Below are positions 1 to 5,097 of a stretch of 5,097 bases of DNA, piece after piece. Below the pieces are notes generated by a model that did no database searches, was not told the origin of the DNA, and saw only the letters and a list, made by a program, of their open reading frames with translations. Numbering within the stretch: the stretch's first letter is position 1; every line of letters starts with the position of its first letter. Both the position numbers and the translations under genes were made by a program. Source of the DNA: Pseudomonadota bacterium (GTDB lineage: Bacteria > Pseudomonadota > Alphaproteobacteria > Sphingomonadales > Sphingomonadaceae); assembly GCA_023424275.1 (NCBI GenBank), contig JAFAED010000127.1, forward strand, positions 1 to 5,097. Reading direction: 5' to 3'.

Positions 1-1
1 C

Positions 2-1006
2 ATCCACACCGCGCCCGACCGCTATATCTCGGCGAACCCGCATTTCGCCAAATCGGCGCTCGCGCGCTACACGCCCGCCGACTTCATCGAACTGGTCGAC
101 CGCTACGGCATCGCCCATCACGAAAAAACGCTCGGCCAGCTCTTCTGCGACGGCTCGGCGAAGCAGATCGTCGCGATGCTGCTCGAGGAATGTGCCAAGG
201 GCGCCGTTGACGTGCGCTGCGGCCAGCCGGTCGGCGATGTCACCCATGCGGATGGCAAATTTGGCGTGGTCTTCGGCGAACAAGCCTTCGCCGCCCCCAA
301 CCTCGTCATCGCAACCGGCGGCCCGTCGATCCCGAAAATGGGCGCGACCGGCTTCGCCTATGATCTCGCGCGCCGGTTCGGCCTCAAGGTCGTCGAGCCG
401 CGCCCCGCACTCGTCCCGCTGACGCTCGGCGGCGACGATGTCCTGTTCCGTGATCTTTCGGGCGTGGCGACCCCGGTCGAGGCCCGCGCGGGCAAGGCGG
501 CCTTCCGCGAAGCCGCGCTGTTCACGCACAAGGGCCTCTCCGGCCCCGCGATCCTGCAGGTCAGCAGCTATTGGCGCCACGGCGAACCGGTCCTGATCGA
601 CTTCCTGCCCGACGCCACGCCCGGCTGGCTGGTCGATACCAAGCGCGCAAAGCCCCGCGCGACGCTCGCCTCGGCCATCGCCCTGCCCGACCGCCTTGCG
701 CAGACGCTCGCCGAACGGCTTGCGCTTCCCGGCGAACTCGGCGCGCTCACCGACCGCAAACTTGCTGAGGCGGAGGCGCAGCTTGCGCGCTGGCCCTTCC
801 GTCCGAACGGGACCGAGGGCTATGCCAAGGCCGAGGTCACGGTCGGCGGAATCTCGACCGCAAACCTGTCCTCGCAAACAATGATGGTCAAAAGCGTGCC
901 GGGACTGTATGCGGTCGGCGAAGCCGTGGATGTCACCGGGTGGCTGGGCGGCTATAATTTCCAATGGGCTTGGGCCAGCGGACACGCTGCGGGCCAGGCG
1001 CTTTAG
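2..1006 (+). CDS. BaiN/HI0933 (YhiN)-family FAD/NAD(P)-dependent oxidoreductase, 5' end missing
   Basis: The frame is open from base 2 to the TAG at 1004-1006, giving the last 334 residues; the start lies before the window. Family members are roughly 390-410 residues, so about 60-70 N-terminal residues, including the first dinucleotide-binding GxGxxG, should lie upstream. Family marks in fragment numbering: HHEKTLGQLFC at 39-49 (the H-E-K...GQLFC signature), VIATGGPSIPKMGATG at about 102-117 (the ATGG turn near FAD), and at the C-terminus GGIS, then PGLYAVGEAVDVTG and GGYNFQWAWASG at about 297-326, the second FAD-contacting block ending in a G..AG helix. The enzymes are cytosolic flavoproteins. 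One homologue, BaiN, acts in bile-acid dehydroxylation, but most members, including E. coli YhiN, have no settled substrate, so I assign none. The GGYNFQ ending argues against the related PP_4765 flavoprotein family, which as I recall it has a GGYLL-type motif. An inner ATG at 176 is only the first Met inside the window. A 148-bp gap separates it from the helicase. Confidence 0.9.
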   Translation: MHTAPDRYISANPHFAKSALARYTPADFIELVDRYGIAHHEKTLGQLFCDGSAKQIVAMLLEECAKGAVDVRCGQPVGDVTHADGKFGVVFGEQAFAAPNLVIATGGPSIPKMGATGFAYDLARRFGLKVVEPRPALVPLTLGGDDVLFRDLSGVATPVEARAGKAAFREAALFTHKGLSGPAILQVSSYWRHGEPVLIDFLPDATPGWLVDTKRAKPRATLASAIALPDRLAQTLAERLALPGELGALTDRKLAEAEAQLARWPFRPNGTEGYAKAEVTVGGISTANLSSQTMMVKSVPGLYAVGEAVDVTGWLGGYNFQWAWASGHAAGQAL

Positions 1007-1154
1007 GAAAAACCCACATATTTCCTCGTCATGCTGAACCCGTTTCAGCATCTATGACCCAATTCCTCGGACCCAGGCGACAGACCTGAGCCGAATCCCG
1101 GGCGGCGGAGAACGAAACCACGGCGCTTTTGCCGTTCAGGATAAGAAGAACAAA
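1007..1154 (+). other. Intergenic leader before the helicase gene
   Basis: This gap holds the REP-like palindrome at 1031-1051 and then about 100 bases of probable 5' untranslated leader. Just before the helicase start there is a small stem, ACGGC (1120-1124) with GCCGT (1131-1135), closing a GCTTTT loop. CCTGA at 1085-1089 is also complementary to TCAGG at 1136-1140, which contains part of the weak Shine-Dalgarno (AGGA at 1138-1141, 13 nt before the ATG; AGAAG at 1144-1148 is nearer). I see no clear -35/-10 pair and no coding frame of interest. Structured leaders are known for cold-induced DEAD-box helicase genes such as E. coli deaD/csdA; that this one is regulatory is only inferred. Confidence 0.4.
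1031..1051. repeat. REP-like palindrome (8-bp arms, 5-nt loop)
   Basis: ATGCTGAA (1031-1038) and TTCAGCAT (1044-1051) are perfect inverted copies around CCCGT. The flanks GTC (1028-1030) and GAC (1056-1058) could extend the stem with a bulge. It lies 25 bases after the flavoprotein stop codon and has no T-run, so it is not a typical intrinsic terminator. From memory, palindromes of the form GTCATGCTGAA..TTCAGCAT are dispersed many times in sphingomonad intergenic regions, often paired with a second CCTGAA..TTCAGG half. The CCTGAG at 1085-1090 could be a decayed trace of that half. Possible roles are mRNA 3'-end protection or a REP-associated element. Confidence 0.6.
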
Positions 1155-2999
1155 ATGCCTTTCGAAAATCTTTCCCCCGTCCTTTCGGACGCCCTTACCG
1201 CGCGCGGCTATGAATCGCTCACTCCCGTTCAGGCGCACGTCACCGAAACCGAAGCCAAGGGCCGCGACCTGCTCGTCTCAGCACAGACCGGCTCGGGCAA
1301 GACCGTCGCTTTCGGCCTTGCGATGGCCGACGAGCTGATCGAGGACGGCCGCCTGCCCTTTGCGACCTCGCCCCTCGCGCTGATCATCGCCCCCACACGC
1401 GAACTCGCGCTGCAGGTCAGCCGTGAATTGAGCTGGCTGTACGGCAAGGCCGGCGCACGCATTGCAACCTGCGTCGGCGGCATGGACGCCAGCAAGGAAC
1501 GCCGCAATCTCAGCCAGGGCGTTCATATCGTCGTCGGCACCCCGGGGCGCCTGCGCGATCATCTCGAACGCGGCGCGCTCGACCTCGAGGCGCTGCGCGT
1601 CGCCGTGCTCGACGAGGCCGACGAGATGCTCGACATGGGCTTTCGCGACGATCTCGAGGAAATTCTCGACGGCACCCCCGAAACGCGCCGTACCTTGCTG
1701 TTCTCGGCCACGCTTCCCAAACCGATCGTCCAGCTCGCCAAACGCTATCAGCAGGATGCGCTGCGCATCTCGACCGTCGGTGAGGACCGCGGCCATGGCG
1801 ACATCGCCTATCAGGCGGTGACCGTCGCCCCTGCCGATATCGAGGGCGCGGTGATCAACCTGCTCCGCCTCCACGAAGCCGAAACCGCGATGCTGTTTTG
1901 CGCCACGCGCGACAATGTCCGCCGCCTGCACGCCAGCCTGATCGAGCGCGGTTTTGCCGCCGTCGCGCTGTCGGGCGAGCATAGCCAGAACGAACGCAAC
2001 CACGCTTTGCAGGCGCTGCGCGATCGCCGCGCCCGCGTCTGCGTCGCGACCGACGTTGCGGCGCGCGGCATCGATCTGCCGACGCTCAGCCTCGTCATCC
2101 ACGTCGAAATCCCGCGCGATGCCGAGACGCTCCAGCACCGTTCGGGCCGCACCGGCCGCGCGGGCAAAAAGGGCACCGCGGTCATCATCGTCCCCTATCC
2201 GCGCCGCCGCCGCGTCGACGGCATGCTGCGCGGCGCCCGGATCAACGCCGAGTGGATGGACGCCCCGACCGCCGCCGACGTACGCGCACGCGACCAGGAG
2301 CGGCTGATCGAGAAATTGCTCGCCCCCGTCGAGCATGAGCCCGAGGATATCGAACTCGCGCAGCGCCTGATGGCCGAACGCAGTGCCGAGGACATCGCGG
2401 CGTCGCTCGTCCGCGCCCACCGCGCGCTTATGCCCCCGCCCGAGGACCTGCTCGACAACGGCCCGCGCGGCCGCGACAGGCCCGAACGCGGCGAGCGCGG
2501 CGAGCGGTTCGAACGCCCGGAACGCGGCGCCGCCGACCGCCGCGAAGGCTTCGAGGACAGCGTCTGGTTCCGCCTCAATATCGGCCGCCACCAGAATGCC
2601 GACCCGCGCTGGATCCTGCCCCTGCTCTGCCGCCGCGGCCATGTGAGCAAGAATGAGATCGGCGCGATCCGCATCGGTCCCAAGGAAACGATGTTCAACA
2701 TCCCGCGCGGCATTGCCGACCGCTTCATGGAAGCCGTGCAGCGCAGCGCCAACGCCGATGGCGAGGATGACAGCGGCGTGGCGATCACGCCCGCGCCCGA
2801 CGGCCCGACCTATCCGCCGCGCCGCGACAAGGGCGGCCATGGGGGTCCGCGCGATGCAGGCCCGCGTGGCCCTCGCGGTCCGATGCGCGCTGGCCCCGGC
2901 GGCGACCGCGGCCCGCGTGGCCCCGGTGGTCCGGGCGGCAACACCGACCGCTACAAGCCCAAGCCTTACGGCCAGCGCAGCCCGCGCCGGCCCAAATGA
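1155..2999 (+). CDS. DEAD-box ATP-dependent RNA helicase with DbpA-type RNA-binding domain (DeaD/CsdA-like)
   Basis: This 614-residue cytosolic RNA helicase unwinds short RNA duplexes using ATP; relatives act in ribosome assembly, mRNA decay and cold adaptation. All core motifs are present: Q motif (GY.SLTPVQ, 19-26), motif I AQTGSGKT (43-50), Ia PTRELA (80-85), GG (108-109), Ib TPGR (129-132), motif II DEAD (153-156), III SAT (184-186), IV around LFCAT (247-251), V ATDVAARGID (298-307) and VI HRSGRTGR (328-335). Residues about 468-530 (from DSVWFRLNIG to RFMEAV) resemble the DbpA RNA-binding domain. Low-complexity segments flank that domain: a PERGERGER stretch (about 438-463) and an R/G/P-rich basic tail (about 555-614), as in DeaD/CsdA rather than the shorter DbpA itself. 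The start at 1155 puts the Q motif at the usual distance. The Shine-Dalgarno is weak (AGGA or AGAAG). No core residue is missing. It is followed by a terminator-like hairpin, so it is probably its own transcription unit. A specific symbol such as deaD is plausible but unproven. Confidence 0.96.
   Translation: MPFENLSPVLSDALTARGYESLTPVQAHVTETEAKGRDLLVSAQTGSGKTVAFGLAMADELIEDGRLPFATSPLALIIAPTRELALQVSRELSWLYGKAGARIATCVGGMDASKERRNLSQGVHIVVGTPGRLRDHLERGALDLEALRVAVLDEADEMLDMGFRDDLEEILDGTPETRRTLLFSATLPKPIVQLAKRYQQDALRISTVGEDRGHGDIAYQAVTVAPADIEGAVINLLRLHEAETAMLFCATRDNVRRLHASLIERGFAAVALSGEHSQNERNHALQALRDRRARVCVATDVAARGIDLPTLSLVIHVEIPRDAETLQHRSGRTGRAGKKGTAVIIVPYPRRRRVDGMLRGARINAEWMDAPTAADVRARDQERLIEKLLAPVEHEPEDIELAQRLMAERSAEDIAASLVRAHRALMPPPEDLLDNGPRGRDRPERGERGERFERPERGAADRREGFEDSVWFRLNIGRHQNADPRWILPLLCRRGHVSKNEIGAIRIGPKETMFNIPRGIADRFMEAVQRSANADGEDDSGVAITPAPDGPTYPPRRDKGGHGGPRDAGPRGPRGPMRAGPGGDRGPRGPGGPGGNTDRYKPKPYGQRSPRRPK
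2859..2923 (+). repeat. In-frame 14-bp direct repeat in the helicase tail
   Basis: GGCCCGCGTGGCCC occurs at 2859-2872 and again at 2910-2923, 51 bases (17 codons) apart and in the same frame. Both copies encode GPRGP (residues 569-573 and 586-590). The stretch between and after them is rich in G-P-R triplets. This looks like tail expansion by slippage or duplication inside a disordered RNA-binding region, not a mobile or regulatory repeat. Confidence 0.6.
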
Positions 3000-3005
3000 G
3001 CTGAT

Positions 3006-3031
3006 CCCCTCCCCTTTGCGGGAGGGGCTTT
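3006..3031 (+). terminator. Probable intrinsic terminator of the helicase gene
   Basis: CCCCTCCC (3006-3013) pairs perfectly with GGGAGGGG (3020-3027) around the loop CTTTGC. This gives an 8-bp GC-rich stem only 6 bases after the TGA stop. It is followed by CTTT, a short rather than full U-run, so termination is likely but could be partial or helped by Rho. The arms resemble those of the hairpin at 4086-4105. Confidence 0.65.
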
Positions 3032-3051
3032 CACCGCACCGCCCTTGCGCT

Positions 3052-3086
3052 CTGCTGTCCGGCCCACCAGATGGACCGGACAGCAG
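3052..3086 (+). promoter_or_regulatory. Long inverted repeat overlapping the qorA ribosome-binding site
   Basis: CTGCTGTCCGG (3052-3062) and CCGGACAGCAG (3076-3086) are perfect 11-bp inverted copies. Past one C/A mismatch, CCA (3064-3066) and TGG (3072-3074) extend the stem to 14 pairs with a CCAGA loop; T3051/G3087 could add a wobble pair. The right arm contains the first two bases of the AGGAG Shine-Dalgarno (3085-3089), and the wobble would take a third. As RNA it could limit ribosome access to qorA; as DNA it could be a dyad operator for a repressor. It has no following T-run, so a second terminator is less likely. The structure is seen directly; its role is inferred. Confidence 0.55.
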
Positions 3087-3089
3087 GAG
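3085..3089 (+). promoter_or_regulatory. Shine-Dalgarno that fixes the qorA start at 3098
   Basis: AGGAG lies 8 bases before the ATG at 3098 and is in an ideal position for it. The earlier in-frame ATG at 3071 has no Shine-Dalgarno, lies inside the hairpin 3052-3086, and would add nine residues not expected in the family. Confidence 0.8.
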
Positions 3090-3097
3090 AGCGGCGC

Positions 3098-4084
3098 ATG
3101 CGAGCAATCGAAGCCTTTATCGAAAGCCAGGGCGGACCCGAGGTCATCGACTGGCGCGAGGTGACGCTCGGCGAGCCGGGCCCCGGCCAGGTGCTGCTCC
3201 GCCAGACCGCGGTCGGGCTCAACTATCTCGACACCTATCACCGCGACGGCACCTATCCCGTCCCGCTGCCAAGCGGCCTCGGCGTCGAATCGGCGGGTGA
3301 AGTGATCGCGGTCGGCCCCGACGTCCACGGCTTCCAGCCCGGCGACCGCGCCGCGACCTTCGGCCCCGAACGCAATGCCTATGCCAGCGCGCGGCTCGTC
3401 AGCGCGGCCTCCCTGTTCAAACTCCCCGCTGCTATAGAGGACGAAACCGCCGCCGCCGCGCTGCTGAAAGCCTGCACGGTCGAGATGCTTGTCGAGCGCT
3501 GCGCGAAGGTCGAGGCCGGTTCGACCGTCCTCGTCCATGCCGCCGCGGGCGGGGTCGGGCTGATCCTCGTCCAGTGGCTGAAGGCGATCGGCGCAACCGT
3601 CATCGGCACCGTCAGCACCGAAGCCAAGGCGCACGCCGCGCGCGAAGCCGGCGCCGACCATGTGCTGATGTACAAGGCCGACGATGTCGGGGCGCATGTC
3701 CGCGAAATCACCGACGGTCAGGGCGTCCCCGTTACCTTCGACGGCATCGGCATGGCGACTTGGGACGTGTCCTTGAAAGCCACTGCGCGGCGCGGGCTGA
3801 TCGTCAGCTATGGCAATGCCGGCGGCCCGGTCACCGGCGTCAACCTCGGCATCCTCGCGCAGCACGGCTCGCAGTTCGTCACGCGCCCAACCTTGTTCGA
3901 TTATTATCTCCACCCCGGCGAACGCGCCACCGGCGCCGCGCGCGTGTTCGAGATGATCGAGAGCGGCGCGGTGCAGATCACCGTCGGCCAGCGCTACGGG
4001 TTGCAGGATGCCGCCCGCGCGCACGCCGATTTGCAGGCCGGGCGGACGACGGGATCGACGTTACTGATTCCCGAGCATAGCTAA
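3098..4084 (+). CDS. qorA: NADPH:quinone oxidoreductase, zinc-independent MDR family (QorA type)
   Basis: From the ATG at 3098 the product is 328 residues, almost the same as the 327 of E. coli QorA. It begins MRAIEAFIESQGGPEVIDW, matching the family's typical first strand. The enzyme is a cytosolic medium-chain dehydrogenase/reductase that reduces quinones and related electrophiles with NADPH. Visible family marks: NYLDTYHRDG (42-51), LPSGLGVESAG (57-67), GDRAA (82-86), the Rossmann turn HAAAGGVGL (147-155), Tyr192 at the position of the NADPH-contacting Tyr in QorA, and the highly diagnostic VTGVNLGIL..HGS.FVTRP (245-264). It ends GSTLLIP, as QorA does. Zinc-ligand cysteines of the alcohol dehydrogenase branch are absent; the only cysteines are 126 and 135. 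The gene starts 98 bases after the helicase stop, past a terminator-like hairpin, and converges on fghA with a 26-bp gap. The physiological substrate cannot be read from sequence. Confidence 0.94.
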   Translation: MRAIEAFIESQGGPEVIDWREVTLGEPGPGQVLLRQTAVGLNYLDTYHRDGTYPVPLPSGLGVESAGEVIAVGPDVHGFQPGDRAATFGPERNAYASARLVSAASLFKLPAAIEDETAAAALLKACTVEMLVERCAKVEAGSTVLVHAAAGGVGLILVQWLKAIGATVIGTVSTEAKAHAAREAGADHVLMYKADDVGAHVREITDGQGVPVTFDGIGMATWDVSLKATARRGLIVSYGNAGGPVTGVNLGILAQHGSQFVTRPTLFDYYLHPGERATGAARVFEMIESGAVQITVGQRYGLQDAARAHADLQAGRTTGSTLLIPEHS

Positions 4085-4085
4085 A

Positions 4086-4105
4086 CCCCTCCCGGAAGGA
4101 AGGGG
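4086..4105. terminator. Bidirectional hairpin between convergent qorA and fghA
   Basis: CCCCTCCC (4086-4093) and GGAAGGGG (4098-4105) form an 8-position stem with one C/A mismatch and a GGAA loop. It fills nearly all of the 26-bp gap between the two stop codons. Read on the minus strand it is followed by TTTAG, a short U-run, so it best fits fghA termination; on the plus strand no U-run follows. The position between convergent genes supports a shared terminator. Confidence 0.6.
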
Positions 4106-4110
4106 AGCAA

Positions 4111-4959
4111 TCATGCCTTTAACCGCTCCGCATGCCAGGCGACATGCTCGGCCATGAAGGTCGAGATGAAATAATAGCTATGGTCGTAGCCCGGCTGCAT
4201 GCGGATCTCGGCCTTCTGCCCGGCGCGCTCGCACGCCGCGACGAGCAATTCGGTCTTGAGTTGTTCGGCAAGGAAATTGTCGGCATCGCCCTGATCGACG
4301 AGCAGGTCGGGCACGCGCAGCCCCTGATCGAGCAGCGCGCACGCATCATAGGCGTGCCAATCCTCGCGGTCGTCGCCGAGATAACCGCCGAGTGCCTTTT
4401 CGCCCCACGGGCATTGCGACGGCGCGACGATCGGCGAAAAGGCCGACACCGAACGAAAGCGATCCTGATTGCGCAGGCCAATGGTCAGCGCGCCATGCCC
4501 GCCCATCGAATGGCCGGTGATCGCCTGCCGCGTCAGGTCGGCGCTCGCGAAGTTGCGGAGGATGAGCGACGGCAGCTCATCCTCGATGTACGAGCGCATC
4601 CGGTAATGTTTCGCCCACGGCTCCGCGGTCGCATCGACATAAAAGCCCGCGCCGAGACCGAAGTCGTACGCCGCATCGGGATCGTCGGGCACACCCTCGC
4701 CGCGCGGACTGGTGTCGGGCGCGATGAAGATCACGCCATGCTCGGCGCAGGCGGCGCGATACTCGCCCTTCTCCATCACATTGGCGTGGGTACAGGTCAG
4801 CCCCGACAGATACCAAAGCACGGGCAGCTTCGCGCCCGGTTCGTGATCGGGCACGAAGACCGCAAAGCTCATGTCGGTGCCGGTGGTCGTGCTGGCGTGC
4901 TTATACACACCTTGCGTGCCGCCATGGCTGCGAACGGTAGAGACGGTTTCGATGGTCAT
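4111..4959 (-). CDS. fghA: S-formylglutathione hydrolase
   Basis: This is a cytosolic serine esterase that splits S-formylglutathione into formate and glutathione, the step after glutathione-dependent formaldehyde dehydrogenase. From the ATG at 4959 it has 282 residues, within the family's usual 277-286. The alpha/beta-hydrolase triad is visible: Ser151 in GHSMGG (149-154), Asp227 in DQGDADNFL (222-230) and His260 in GYDHSYYF (257-264). The oxyanion-side LSGLTCTHAN (51-60), FYVDAT.EPW and the MRSYIEDELP stretch (121-130) are all typical of this family (esterase D/FrmB). A longer in-frame start at 5007 would add 16 Arg-rich residues and overlap the upstream gene by about 50 bases. The inner start has an AGGA six bases upstream and begins MTIETV, as relatives do. 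Its ATG overlaps the stop of the upstream gene (ATGA), implying an operon and translational coupling. No adhC/frmA partner is visible; it may lie beyond the window. Confidence 0.95.
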   Translation of the reverse strand: MTIETVSTVRSHGGTQGVYKHASTTTGTDMSFAVFVPDHEPGAKLPVLWYLSGLTCTHANVMEKGEYRAACAEHGVIFIAPDTSPRGEGVPDDPDAAYDFGLGAGFYVDATAEPWAKHYRMRSYIEDELPSLILRNFASADLTRQAITGHSMGGHGALTIGLRNQDRFRSVSAFSPIVAPSQCPWGEKALGGYLGDDREDWHAYDACALLDQGLRVPDLLVDQGDADNFLAEQLKTELLVAACERAGQKAEIRMQPGYDHSYYFISTFMAEHVAWHAERLKA

Positions 4960-5097
4960 GCGGGTTCCTGTACGGGGATGGACGCGACGACGGGCTGATG
5001 CCCCCAATGACGCAAGAGGTCGAGGATCACTGCCCCCGGCAGGCCGAGCGTCGCGGTGTTGCGGAGCGGATGCACGTTGACCGTGTCGGCCCCCGCG
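4956..5097 (-). CDS. C-terminal end of a probable YbaK/ProX-type aminoacyl-tRNA (prolyl-tRNA) editing deacylase, partial
   Basis: A minus-strand frame is open from the window end to the TGA at 4958-4956, giving 46 residues; the start lies past base 5097. The visible part reads AGADTVNVHPLRNTATLGL, then a helix (VILDLLRHWGH) and QPVV near the end. The V-N-x-H-P-L-x-N-x-A-T block followed by a D-L-L...GH-x-P ending is what I recall for the C-terminus of freestanding prolyl-tRNA deacylases of the YbaK/EbsC fold (ProX, PrdX), which remove mischarged alanine from tRNA-Pro. This is recognition from a short piece, not a search. The stop overlaps the fghA start by four bases (ATGA), and the fghA Shine-Dalgarno lies inside this frame at its last codons. 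Real coding is supported by that overlap and by the conserved block. Confidence 0.7.
   Translation of the reverse strand, partial: AGADTVNVHPLRNTATLGLPGAVILDLLRHWGHQPVVASIPVQEPA
4966..4969 (-). promoter_or_regulatory. Shine-Dalgarno that fixes the fghA start at 4959
   Basis: On the minus strand AGGA occurs six bases before the ATG at 4959-4957. It is embedded in the last codons of the upstream deacylase frame, consistent with coupled or re-initiating translation. No comparable site was seen for the longer start at 5007. Confidence 0.7.

Noticed and set aside
2195..2788. 197-codon minus-strand frame and the 215-codon plus-strand frame from 2653
   Set aside because: Both products are Ser/Arg/Ala-rich out-of-frame readings of the helicase gene, with no domain and no initiation signal.
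3045..3073. Possible sigma-70 promoter (TTGCGC, 17-base gap, CAGATG) before qorA
   Set aside because: The -10 match is poor and the site lies within the inverted repeat, so it cannot be told from chance in GC-rich DNA.
1278..3107. 609-codon open frame on the minus strand opposite the helicase
   Set aside because: It lies antisense to a full helicase gene with all motifs. Its protein is an Ala/Gly/Arg/Asp-rich composition with no recognisable domain, and long antisense frames are expected where third codon positions are strongly G/C.
2966..4024. 352-codon minus-strand frame opposite qorA
   Set aside because: It mirrors the qorA coding sequence, crosses the terminator-like hairpin and has no domain or ribosome-binding site of its own. 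It is a composition shadow.
4132..4998. 288-codon plus-strand frame opposite fghA
   Set aside because: The other strand encodes a complete S-formylglutathione hydrolase with its catalytic triad. The plus-strand product looks like nothing known and is a shadow.
4960..5007. 16-residue N-terminal extension of fghA
   Set aside because: It is Arg-rich, is not a signal peptide, overlaps a better-supported upstream coding frame, and is not expected in this family.
1..5097. CRISPR array, tRNA/rRNA gene, insertion sequence or prophage
   Set aside because: No regularly spaced repeats, cloverleaf, transposase or integrase frame, or terminal inverted repeats were seen. The genes are ordinary chromosomal ones with uniform codon use.

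Overview
The window is GC-rich, densely packed bacterial DNA with strong G/C preference at third codon positions. Gene content and style suggest an alphaproteobacterium, most likely of the order Sphingomonadales (Sphingopyxis/Sphingomonas-like). That placement rests on protein flavour, on an intergenic palindrome of the ATGCTGAA-N5-TTCAGCAT type, and on CCCCTCCC/GGGAGGGG-type intergenic hairpins, all of which I recall as common in sphingomonads. It is an inference and was not searched. The region looks like ordinary chromosomal housekeeping and stress-metabolism DNA. I see no transposase, integrase, tRNA, rRNA, CRISPR array or phage gene.

Layout from left to right: (1) the 3' part of a BaiN/HI0933-family flavoprotein gene on + (2-1006), cut off by the window start. 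(2) A 148-bp gap with a REP-like palindrome (1031-1051) and the leader of (3) a DEAD-box RNA helicase on + (1155-2999), which has a DbpA-type RNA-binding domain and an RGG/GPR-rich tail. (4) A terminator-like hairpin (3006-3031), then a second long inverted repeat (3052-3086) whose right arm runs into the Shine-Dalgarno of (5) qorA, an NADPH:quinone oxidoreductase on + (3098-4084). (6) A 26-bp convergent gap filled by one hairpin. (7) fghA, S-formylglutathione hydrolase on - (4111-4959). (8) The last 46 codons of a minus-strand gene, probably a YbaK/ProX-type prolyl-tRNA-editing deacylase (4956-5097). It overlaps fghA by the classic ATGA arrangement and is cut off by the window end.

Functionally, fghA is the hydrolase step of glutathione-dependent formaldehyde detoxification and appears translationally coupled to the upstream deacylase. 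qorA reduces quinones/enals with NADPH and converges on fghA from the other side. The helicase and flavoprotein are separate units. Two start codons need moving inward from the longest reading frames (qorA to 3098, fghA to 4959), each supported by a well-spaced Shine-Dalgarno and by family length. I found no convincing new biological system. The points most worth a second look are the hairpin over the qorA ribosome-binding site, the structured helicase leader, and the coupled deacylase-fghA pair.
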